Shown here: positions 1 through 8,663 of the stretch, piece by piece | Layout of the letters: every line of letters begins with the position of its first letter | Numbering within the stretch: position 1 is the stretch's first letter | Assembly (NCBI GenBank): GCA_036873135.1 | Contig: JAPTYO010000009.1 | Coordinates: forward strand, 27,549,756-27,613,755 | Length of the DNA: 64,000 nt | From: Clarkia xantiana subsp. parviflora | Lineage: Eukaryota; Streptophyta; Magnoliopsida; Myrtales; Onagraceae | Direction of reading: 5' to 3' | The notes under the pieces: model-generated | Databases searched by the model: none | The model's input: the letters and a program-made list of their open reading frames with translations, nothing else | Told to the model about the DNA's origin: nothing | Made by a program: the position numbers and the translations under genes

Positions 1-628
1 AATTTCAAGAACACCAATTTATCAAAATCATGAACTTCTAACAAAGGCTCTGATACCATTGATAGATTACGGGGAGTAATCACTACGGATACTTAAAACA
101 AGATACATGCTAGTAATCAGAATTACGCAGTGGAAGATTCGCACATACCTTTAAGATGATCCGTAGACCCAAGATCTTCTCAGGAGGGAGTTCACGATCC
201 TCCGGTCGGGATCCGTAGAGGTTCTTGTTAGAGAAGCCCTACGCGGCACAAGCTCCACAACAAAGCCTCTGATCGATTCTTGGCACGGGGACAGATCTCT
301 GGAGTGTTTGCTTGGAAAGCAAATTGGCACACCCTTGGTGAGGTAGATTCGGCCGAAACCTAGGTGTGGGGTGGAGGGTTTTTCTCTCTAAAACACTTTA
401 ATGAGGGAATAGTGATTAACCCTAAAATTTACCTAACACCATATATTTATAGGAGGAGCCAAGTGGACAAAAGTCCACTTTGCCCGGCCATGCATAGGGG
501 AGGCCCATAATTTGGGCCTCTCATGTCAATTGGGATTTGGGTCTAGCCCAATTACCCTAATGTGACATTTACATAATTTTCTTAGCTAAACTATACATAT
601 TATGTGCTACCAATTACGGCGCCTATCA
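1..628 (-). mobile_element. Copia-type LTR retrotransposon, 5' LTR and primer binding site (rest lies left of window)
   Basis: On the minus strand an LTR of 569 bp (60-628) begins TGATAG and ends CTATCA as seen on the plus strand, a perfect short terminal inverted repeat. Next to it at 47-58 is GCTCTGATACCA, the reverse complement of TGGTATCAGAGC, the initiator-tRNA-Met primer site used by plant Copia elements. A minus-strand TATA-like CCTATAAATATAT sits at 441-453. Positions 1-46 would be untranslated leader; gag and pol would lie left of position 1. The far target-site copy is outside the window, so a full element rather than a fragment is inferred. Confidence 0.75.
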
Positions 629-674
629 CCATATGCTTACACTTTTTACATGTAAACACACACAATATAAAATA

Positions 675-1208
675 GGGTTAATAACTAAAAAACTGTCCAA
701 GGTTTACCCTATGTTAAAATTAGGTGTCTGAAGTTTAAAATGTTAAAATGGACTGTCCCAGGTTTCATTTTTGTTGAAATTTGGTGTCTTTGTGCGTCTT
801 TTCATCTTCATTCCATCATTTTCATCAACCCACCAACCCACTCATAATCAATCACTCTTTACTTTTCACAAAATCGTCAAATTTCATCTAAAAATTGAAC
901 ATTAAAAAAAAAGTTTCTAGAAGAGTGGTGTAGAGCCATTTTCCAAGGACAATAGAGCGAGATTTACTTGCCCGGATGTGACCAACTTTTTAGGTGACGG
1001 TCCCGGCAAGATGACGAGAAGGGAGTGTGTATGAGAGCTCGAATTTGACAGAAGGTTTCGTCGGAATTGACTTCTCTAAAGTAATCACACCGAGACACCA
1101 AATTTCAACAAAAATGAAACTTGGGACAGTCCATTTTAACATTTCAAACTTCAGACACCTAATTTTAACATAGGGTAAACCTTGGACAGTTTTTTTAGTT
1201 ATTAACCC
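675..1208. mobile_element. MULE-type MITE with about 125-bp inverted repeats and 9-bp target duplication
   Basis: The left end GGGTTAATAACTAAAAAACT is repeated in inverse orientation at the right end, and the inverted similarity runs about 125 bp inwards from each side (675-800 and 1080-1208). The 534-bp element is flanked by perfect 9-bp direct repeats TATAAAATA at 666-674 and 1209-1217. Long TIRs plus a 9-bp duplication is the signature of Mutator-like elements. It has no transposase and is non-autonomous. It appears to have landed in or beside the Tat-like LTR that ends at 2189. A relative with the same GGGTTAA start lies at 20988-21727. Confidence 0.85.
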
Positions 1209-2189
1209 TATAAAATAATAAACAACTGGTCTCGTATTCCGTGTAAAATTTGTGCAAAGTAATTTTTTTTTCTTTCCTTCGCTGTTACCACTCTTCCCGC
1301 CGGAGGTCTCCCCGTTCAGCCTGCTCCGCGACGTAGACCTCTCATGCCGTACTGCTGCTGCCTCGCCATACCTCCGTCGCGCCTCTCCGACCTCACACCG
1401 GTGACTGCGCCCTCCACCCGTTCGCTGCTCTTTCGTGATCACCGCTGTCACAATCGCCGGAGTTTTCCCCTGCCGGGACCGCGCTCGCTGCCGCCGTGGT
1501 CCTTCTCTGCTGCCGTGCTAGGACCTCTCGCCATCGCTGCTGCTCATAACCGTGGGCTTCATCTCCTCCCAGCAGGTACTCTTTCCTGTTTCTTTTTCTT
1601 TTCTTTTTTTTTTTTAAATTATTTATTTGTTTATTTTATTATAATTATTATTATATTAGAATAATTATGTAGAGTCTTAGTTTAGCTATGGACAAACAAT
1701 TACAATTCCAATTACATGTTGCAACATTGTCTATTTTATTATTTTTAATTACATGTTATATTAGTATAAATAATTTGACATAAATACTATTAATTTTGAT
1801 TAGTTTAGATTAATTAAATGATAAAGGGTTAATTACATATATTCATCATGTTAGTTTGTGTCGATTTAGCTATATAGAATAACCGTTAGTATTATTAGAT
1901 TTTATTGTTGTTCATGCTTAGAATCGATTTATAATTGATTAACAATAAAATTAGCAAATTAAGTGAATGAGTACCGAAAGGGCGTAGTTAAATATTATAT
2001 TTTTAATTTGTAATAGAACCCCCCGAACTCGAATTTCTGATCGTAAACCGATTCAATACCTAAGTATTTAATTTTTTATTTGCTTAGGTAATTTAGGATT
2101 CAAGTTAGCCTTATAATTAACTAGTGACGACTCTTTTAAAGCATCGTTTTCAAAACGTAATCGTCTTAGGTCAGATTTTAGGTCTGACA
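1209..2189 (+). repeat. Decayed Tat/Gypsy-type LTR, 3' part
   Basis: From about 1960 to 2189 the sequence closely matches, in reverse orientation, the beginnings of the LTRs at 23066 and 53631. Shared blocks include AACCCCCGAACT-like, TTAACTAGTGACGACTC, GTTTTCAAAACGTAAT and the end AGATTTTAGGTCTGACA. Upstream, a GC-rich block (1275-1575) followed by a GTAC-type splice-donor-like site and AT-rich sequence resembles the layout of the other two copies. The left end is unclear: a TGTAAACAC start at 651 is possible, with the MITE inserted just inside, but no matching target duplication is visible. The open frame at 1344-1664 lies in this LTR and is not called a gene. Confidence 0.6.
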
Positions 2190-2896
2190 GTAGGGAGGCG
2201 TAGCGGCGAGCCCAGCGGGGCGAGGCTGAAGGCAACATTGAGCTGCGACACAGAGTTAGATTATGTTCAACTTCTATCTGCTTGGCTAGGGTAGGTTCTG
2301 TTTTTTTTTTTTTTTTTGTGCCAATTCTCTCTTGGTTTTCTATCTTTTTTTTTTTCTTGAACTGTTCTTCTATCTAACTTTTGCGTGGAGTTATTTTTTT
2401 TTTTTTCCTTTTGCTGATACCGAACCGGCAAACCGACGGACAACCAGATCTTTTTAGAACTAGTCGGTTCCCTAAAACCGGAAGTTGAACTGGGTTCGCT
2501 TCATTACCGGTCTTTTGATTGAATTGAATCAGATCGGCTAAGGCACTGATTCCGGGTTCAATCCGGTTCTGATAACACGACTAAAATAAAGGGTTACGAA
2601 TGCTGTACTCTTAATAGCTCTCTAGGACACTTTGTAGATGACAGTGAAGAATCCCAATCATCTTCCTCCTCCACGTCATCCATCCAGCATGGCAGGAGAA
2701 TCTTTGATCTATCTAATCAGAATATTTGCCACATGGCATAACTCTTGACCACTGACTGACACAGGTTGATCCACTCCACTCCACTCCACCAATAAGAAAT
2801 AACATCTTATCTCATTGCCTAGCTTATCTCCATAAATCTGAGCTCACCAAATATTTGGTTCGTCTCTATTCAGAGACAACAGACAGTGAGTCGAAA
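2190..2896 (+). promoter_or_regulatory. Upstream region and promoter of psbO
   Basis: No gene is seen in this stretch. Elements typical of light-regulated plant promoters lie near the start codon. Two CTTATC motifs (GATAAG I-box on the minus strand) are at 2806-2811 and 2823-2828. A CCAAT box is at 2789-2793, an ACGT core (CACGTCA) at 2672-2678, and CCACT is repeated in tandem at 2771-2790. An ATAAAT at about 2832 is the best TATA candidate, leaving a leader of roughly 35-40 nt. Assignments rest on motif resemblance only. T-tracts at 2302-2317 and 2391-2406 are simple-sequence runs. Confidence 0.5.
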
Positions 2897-4253
2897 ATGG
2901 CAGCTTCACTACAAGCAGCAGCCACCTCTCTCCGGCAGCCCAAGCTGGCGACGATCCGCGGCGGATCCCAACTGAGATGTTCCTCTATCGGGGTTTCAAG
3001 GGCATTTGGGGTAGATCCTGCTGCTGGGAGTGGGAGGGTTACTTGCTCTCTTAAATCTGAGATCAAGGACTTAGCTCTAAAGTTTGTCGATACCGCCAAG
3101 CTTGCCGGCTTCGCTCTTGCCACCTCGGCCCTTGTCGTTTCGGTATCTAGCTAGCTATTTCAATATCTTTTATTTTTGATAGATTAACCGTAATTAATTC
3201 GACTTGTCTCACTTGTGTGTATAGTGTATACTTAAGGGTAAACTTAAGTCTTTGATAGAAAGTGTTACAAGTATTAGTGACGGACGGATATGGTGGTTAA
3301 CTGAAATTAGTGATTTTGGAAATTATATTTTGTTAACTGAAAAATTGAAGAAGTAAGCGTAACCGTTTGGGCATTATATAAATGTTGGGCTAGTAAAGTG
3401 CAGATTGACAGCTAGTAATTATTAATTTGATAAGAAACCCACCCATATAAGTTAGTTAATGGTTTTCCTTATTATATATTGTGTAATTAATTAACAGGGG
3501 GCAAGTGCTGAGGGTGTCCCTAAGAGGCTAACCTTCGACGAGATCCAGAGCAAGACCTACCTCGAGGTGAAGGGAACCGGAACTGCGAACCAGTGCCCCA
3601 CCATTGACGGTGGACTCGACTCCTTCGCATTCCCAGCAGGGAAGTACAGTGCCAAGAAATTCTGCCTGGAGCCCACCTCATTCACGGTGAAGGCGGAGGG
3701 GGTGAGCAAGAACGCCCCAGCCGAGTTCCAGAACACGAAGCTCATGACCCGACTCACCTACACCCTTGACGAGATCGAGGGCCCCTTGGAGGTCTCCCAA
3801 GACGGAAGCATCAAGTTCGAGGAGAAGGACGGAATCGACTACGCTGCAGTCACCGTCCAGCTCCCCGGGGGAGAGCGGGTCCCATTCCTCTTCACCATCA
3901 AGCAATTGGTGGCGTCTGGGAAGCCGGAGAGCTTTGGTGGGGAGTTCTTGGTTCCGTCGTACCGGGGATCGTCTTTCTTGGACCCCAAGGGACGTGGTGG
4001 GTCAACCGGGTACGATAATGCAGTGGCCCTCCCAGCCGGAGGAAGAGGTGACGAGGAGGAGCTGTCCAAGGAGAATGTGAAGAATGTGGCTGCGTCCAAG
4101 GGGAAGATCACGTTGAGTGTCACCAAGACCAAGCCCGAGACTGGAGAGGTGATTGGGGTTTTCGAGAGCCTTCAGCCATCAGACACTGACTTGGGTGCCA
4201 AGGTTCCTAAGGATGTCAAGATTCAGGGTGTTTGGTATGCACAGCTTGAATGA
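2897..4253 (+). CDS. psbO: Photosystem II oxygen-evolving enhancer protein 1 (33-kDa manganese-stabilising protein)
   Basis: PsbO sits on the lumenal face of photosystem II and stabilises the Mn4CaO5 oxygen-evolving cluster. Two exons, 2897-3142 and 3498-4253, are joined by a phase-0 intron (GT at 3143, AG at 3496-3497), giving 333 residues, the usual precursor length. Residues 1 to about 60 are a Ser/Ala/Arg-rich stromal transit peptide. Residues about 66-86 are the hydrophobic thylakoid signal ending in ASA, so the mature protein starts [14 protein letters not shown] and has 247 residues. Visible signatures are [15 protein letters not shown], the two cysteines 23 residues apart (precursor about 115 and 138) that form the family disulphide, and DEIEGPLEV. 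The ATG at 2897 is chosen because it opens [12 protein letters not shown], a normal transit-peptide start; an in-frame start at 2855 would add 14 atypical residues. Reading frame is intact and likely functional. Confidence 0.97.
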
Positions 4254-4447
4254 TTCATTCAATTAAATTTTGGGTGTAATTCTTCCATCTCTCTCTCCTT
4301 TGCTTTGTACATTAAGACAAACAGACAGACTATCTGCAATCTTATGAAATCAAGGTTTAATTGATTTGTGGAACAACTAACTTCTTTGTTAAAAATATTA
4401 AGGTTGGTTCTTCTATTTGTATGTAACATCATCAAGGTTGTTAACAT

Positions 4448-4465
4448 AGAGAGAGAGAGAGAGAG
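4448..4465. repeat. (GA)n microsatellite
   Basis: Run of GA dinucleotides downstream of psbO. The 3' flank 4254-4522 otherwise holds only the presumed psbO 3' UTR; no clear polyadenylation signal was identified. Confidence 0.8.
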
Positions 4466-4522
4466 TTCAACCTCCAACCTAACCTCATCTGTACGGTTGC
4501 TTCTTCTATTTTTTTTGTTGTG

Positions 4523-5204
4523 AAAAGACTAAAATCATGAATAATTTACACATTTATCTACATTTTTTAATTTAAAACCTAAAAACTACTTTTTACAAGT
4601 TACCTCCTCCAGCTACCGCCGCTTCCTGCTAGGTGGTGTTATTTGCCGCATGCTATTATCGCCTCTCTTACAAGTGAAGTCATAAGCTACTCTTTTATTC
4701 AATGTAATTCATGTTTCTATAAAGATTGATACACAAATTTGTCAACTTAAATACAAAATCCAATCTAAATCTAATAGTATTCACTTCGGTTCGATGTCTA
4801 AAATACGGGTTATGCCTTAAATCGGAGAGTGAGCAACAACCATGACGGAGTCAACATATCTCTACCGATTTTATGTATTGCGATTTGTATATGTAAAATC
4901 AGTAGGCTCCTGTCAATACCGCCATAGTTTTTGCTCACTTCTTTAAGGTTTAAGGCGTAAGTGCAATTTAAATATCAAATTGAAGAGTGTATCACACTAT
5001 TTGTAGATTAATTTCACGTTCAAATTGACAAACCGTGTGTGTGTTTTAATAGATATATGAATTACTTCGATTACGACTTCACCTATAAAAGAGACACAAT
5101 AATGCATGTGGCAGAGGCGCGCAGTGACTGACTTTAATCTGTAAAAATTATTTTTTAGGTTTTAAATTTGATGAGAAGATTAAGTGTAGGGAAATTAGTC
5201 TTTT
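4523..5204. mobile_element. Fold-back (long inverted repeat) element
   Basis: The two halves are imperfect inverted copies of each other almost end to end. AAAAGACT at 4523-4530 pairs with AGTCTTTT at 5197-5204. AATTTAAAACCTAAAAA at about 4570 pairs with TTTTTTAGGTTTTAAATTT at about 5150. The central part (GAGTGAGCAACAACCATGACGG... with ...CCGCCATAGTTTTTGCTCAC) folds around about 4870. No coding capacity is seen. The structure suits a fold-back or long-TIR MITE; no target duplication could be identified, so the exact ends are uncertain. The GC-rich patch 4606-4670 lacks a clean partner. Confidence 0.6.
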
Positions 5205-5904
5205 AACAAAAGTGGTCGATAGAAAGCAAAGCTGGTTTATGAATAAAACTTCCTTAGAGCATATATATAAACCCGACCTCTAAAACTCAATTTTAAAATA
5301 TAACGAAAGAATACGTTCAACCACGAATTTGATTTTTTAGCAAGCTCGTTGTAATCCAAAGTTTTTTTTTTTTTTTGCTCAAGTAAGATTTCATTAATAG
5401 AAAAACGTACTAACAATACAAAGAAGTAGAACTAAACAAACATATTAGATAGATCCAAACACAAGTTGTACCAAAACTATTCTTAACTATCTCATAAATT
5501 TGAGTTTGGTGGGGGTAATCCCACCAAAACCTCGATTGGGGTTGGGAAGCCTTCCCAGGTTCTTCGAGATTCCATGAAGAAGCAATTGGACAATAAATAC
5601 ATCCATGAACTCGGGATACTGGAGTAAGTTGTTCCCTTTTAGAATGCGAAAATAGTTGGAGAATAATACCAAACAGAATCATTGTAAGTCCCATTTTAGA
5701 ACTCTTGACATCTTCATGTGTCTTCTTCTCTGCTATCGAGTCTGTCTTATCCATACTCGGTTAAAACGGAAACAAAATTTGAATAGACCTACTGTCGGTT
5801 ATCAAAATTGGCTGCCTAACTCCGACCTAGTCCTGATCAAATATGCTTGACTGCTCCATAGGGACTCCTCCATCTCGTTGAAAAGCCTTATCTACTTTCT
5901 TTGA
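5205..5904 (-). repeat. Probable retroposed fragment with poly(A) tail (minus strand)
   Basis: Reading the minus strand, the sequence ends TTAATGAAATCTTACTTGAGC followed by 14 A (the T-run at about 5361-5374), like the 3' end of a non-LTR retrotransposon or retrocopy. A 114-codon minus frame (5410-5754) and an overlapping 61-codon frame show no recognisable domain. I found no target duplication. 5205-5360 is AT-rich with nothing recognised. Could be a LINE 3' UTR or a processed transcript. Confidence 0.35.
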
Positions 5905-6600
5905 AGAGAAATTATTTATATTTTAATACGAAATGCCATTCAATTAATAGCAAACATCTAATTACAAACAACAAAGGAAATACGGTAAATACAACCAAAC
6001 AAAGTAACAACTACGGGAAAGAACCTAGTCTAGCAAGGGTCTCTGGGTCATCCTATGTGCCAGTTGTGTTTGTTGCGGTGGCAGTTTGCACAAAACAATG
6101 AGCTGCTATGACAACAATACGATGGACATGACGAAAGGAAATATGCGAAACAGAAAGCAGTACATGTCTAATATCGTCTAAAATCCCAAAAAAAGGAAGC
6201 ACATTACAACAAGAGGTAACCAATAATTGAAACAACACGAGTTAATCGACCGTGTTGTGCATGCTAACGCATCTGCCAAAAGTGGGTCGGAACCTGATTG
6301 AGATCGTGCTGAAGCTGCCAAAATAATAGAGGGGTATGTACGCAAGAATGCTTCTCCAAAAACGTGGCCAGAGGACTTCCCGACAACTTTATCCAGAATG
6401 AGAAAACAATCCCATCCTTGATGTCAGAGAGTGAAGTGACTACGGGTCTAGTTGGGTGGTACGCGGGGCCTTGTGTTTACAATAATAGACAAACAATTAT
6501 CAGCACAATCACATACGGCACAAGTCGGATCGACTGGCATATGACGGCGGACTAGGGAGGTTCCTAGTGGATGACAGGAGTTGCAACCTTTCCAGAATTC
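5905..6600 (-). pseudogene. LINE retrotransposon remnant (zinc-binding and RNase H end)
   Basis: Minus-strand translation gives LVRRHMPVDPTCAVCDCAD (around 6480-6560), matching the zinc-binding region C-terminal to plant LINE reverse transcriptases. Further on come a DPLLADALACTT stretch (around 6270) and an RNase H C-terminus (frame 6053-6238) with ILDDIRH, ISFRHVHRI and an AAH. These are standard blocks of LINE RNase H, in the right order but in different frames with stop codons, so the copy is dead. The 3' untranslated end probably runs to about 5905, where the sequence resembles the 3' end of the LINE at 8.7 kb. The 5' part is missing. Confidence 0.65.
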
Positions 6601-6946
6601 AAAAACATACATATTGCCCCTGCCCTGAAACTCACTACAAAAAGAAAAGAAAATAAAAACACTGATCTTTGCAACTAATAAAACCTAGCTGGCTAGCAGA
6701 TACATAGGAAGATAACTTCCATACTAGATGTAATAATCCATGATACATTAAGATATTTCTACACAAAAGGTTTCTAATTTACCCAGAAATCCAATAGCTC
6801 CAAATTCATAAACCCATCTACTGTACATATATATATATATATATATCCTAAAATCGGTCGATTACGTCGACGAGTTCCGGCCGGGAAAACTCCCAATCTT
6901 GTTTCAACGTCTTGACAACTTTACTTGAGTGCAGCCACACCACAGC
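6601..6946. other. 3' flank of the BES1/BZR1 gene
   Basis: AT-rich spacer with a (TA)n tract at about 6829-6845. It should contain the 3' UTR of the minus-strand gene. Nothing else is recognised. Confidence 0.6.
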
Positions 6947-8349
6947 CTAGACACGGGCCTTTCTACTCCCAAGAGTGAGCTCTAGATCATCGACGATAAC
7001 CTCATGTATCCTCTCCCCTTCCCAAGCCATCACCCTTCCGTTCCCAAACTCAAACTCCGAGCCCCAGCCCGGACCACCATTTCCCTCGCCCATACTCTGA
7101 AACGGGCTTTGGTGGCCTGTATGCTTCACATTCACCAGGTTGAATGTCGGGGATTGCAGAGCGGCATGGCCCCCCATTGGCGGTGAGCTCTGGAAGCTCA
7201 CCCACCGCCCCGAATCAACTGTTGACACGTCTGATTCGTCACACTCGGGAATCGTCGGAGGGGTTTGATTCTGCCGGCGGGTCGGGCTTGACGGAGCTGA
7301 CACTGCAAAAATTGGGTGCCGTTTCAATACGGGCTCCCATTCGGGTTTCCGCTTCGGGTTCTTTGCTGTCGGTGATGATAGAGGAGGTGTCACCGGAGCG
7401 CTGTTTGAGATTCGTAGCGGTGGGAGATTTGAGGGGATGTTGCGAAGGAAGGGAAGGAGGTAATTTGATGGGTTAGTTCCGTCGAAACGGGTCGGGCTTG
7501 CAGGGTATGAAGGAACCGGGCTGGGGTAAGCCGATGAATGCGGGCTTGGGTATGCCGATGAATGTAGGCTCGGGTACGCAGAGGATTGCGGGCTCGGTTG
7601 GATGGAGGAGTTTGCAGAAATGGCCACCAAATCAATTGGAGGTGGCCTGGTTCCCTGTAATCGGAATCAACATCTGTTAGTTCCGAAGCAATTGGAATCT
7701 TTATGAACAATTCGAGTACTTCTATCATCATCCATCTACTGCCAATTTACAAACAAATGCATCCAATATTGAATCTTTAGTAAACATTTCAAAACTTTAA
7801 ACACAGATTGAGCTACGAATTCGACAGTAATTAGATTTGCAGCGGAAGATAAGTATAAGAAGCAACCATGAAGAACAAACAGCATATGCAGTATTTTCAT
7901 GTTAACATTTTTGCCAATGCAGATTCTTAAAATCTACAATTAACGATCGAGCATGGCATCTGATGAACATAACCCATGTCTGGAAAGACATTTTCGCGGC
8001 TAAAAAATTCGAATTTATAAGAAATTTTCACGGATCTGGGAAATGGAGGACACAAAAATGTTGAAACAGGGAGATTTGTTGGCGGCTAAAGAGAAAGAAA
8101 GGGAAGAGAATAGACCTTGCGGTAGGTGGTGCCGTCTTGTTCAACGATCCAGCCAGCATCAGTGCAGAGAGCCTTGAGAACCTCGTTGTTGTCGCAGTGC
8201 TTGGGGAGCTTGAAATTGGCCTGAGCTCGGAGGCCGGTGTAGATCTTGGCGGCGATGGCTCTCCTCCGCCGCTCCCTTCGTTTGTTGTTCTCTCTCTCCT
8301 TCCACGTCGGCAATCTCCCTGAAGTTACTCCTCCGCCTTCACCAACCAT
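6947..8349 (-). CDS. BES1/BZR1-family brassinosteroid transcription factor
   Basis: Nuclear DNA-binding regulator at the end of brassinosteroid signalling; the family binds BRRE/E-box sites and is controlled by GSK3-type kinases. Exon 1 is 8349-8116 (78 codons) and exon 2 is 7654-6947. The phase-0 intron has donor GT at 8115-8114 and acceptor AG at 7656-7655, giving 313 residues, normal for the family. Residues about 14-78 form the conserved basic DNA-binding region ([20 protein letters not shown], then [15 protein letters not shown], then DGTTYRK). The middle is Ser/Pro-rich ([13 protein letters not shown]) with [19 protein letters not shown] and a SAPSSPTRR block, then the PEST-like [12 protein letters not shown] where PP2A interaction and the bzr1-D-type mutation map in relatives. 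The C-terminus [12 protein letters not shown] holds an LxLxL EAR repression motif. Closest by eye to BEH1-4/BES1, but the paralogue is not assigned. Frame intact. Confidence 0.95.
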
Positions 8350-8663
8350 GGCAGCCAGATTGATGGATTAGGATTTCGTGATCCTTCTTCTCTCAAAATC
8401 TCTCTAGTCCAGTACAGCTCAGATCTGGGTGTGTCTTTTTGTGCGTTCCTCATTCACGAGGACAGCGCCAGATACTTTCTTTATTCATGGTTTCCTGGCA
8501 CCCACGAGCGAAGAAAAATTGCTAACTTTTTTATATTCCTCCTACCTCTCTCTCTTGGTTTCTCTGCAACCTCTGTTCCAGTTCACATGAAGAGAAGAGC
8601 TTAAGGTTGGCTTGGACAAATATTATATTGGGAAGAAGTGTTGGAAATAATGAAGCTTACGAG
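8350..8663 (-). promoter_or_regulatory. 5' UTR and proximal promoter of the BES1/BZR1 gene, cut by a LINE
   Basis: The 314 bp between the BES1/BZR1 start codon and the LINE target duplication is what remains next to the gene. It has CT/GA-rich tracts (minus-strand GAGAG runs near 8390 and 8545) typical of plant 5' UTRs. No clear TATA box was identified. The ancestral upstream sequence now resumes beyond 11141. Confidence 0.45.

Noticed and set aside
1344..1664. 106-codon plus-strand ORF
   Set aside because: GC-rich part of a decayed LTR; ends in a homopolymer-rich tail; no domain or gene structure.
2855..2896. Upstream start for PsbO
   Set aside because: Would add 14 residues unlike PsbO transit peptides; 2897 matches the family start.
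7004..7476. Plus-strand ORFs of 60-110 codons
   Set aside because: Antisense shadows of BES1/BZR1 exon 2.
7390..7731. 113-codon minus-strand ORF
   Set aside because: Alternative frame of BES1/BZR1 exon 2 and the adjoining intron.
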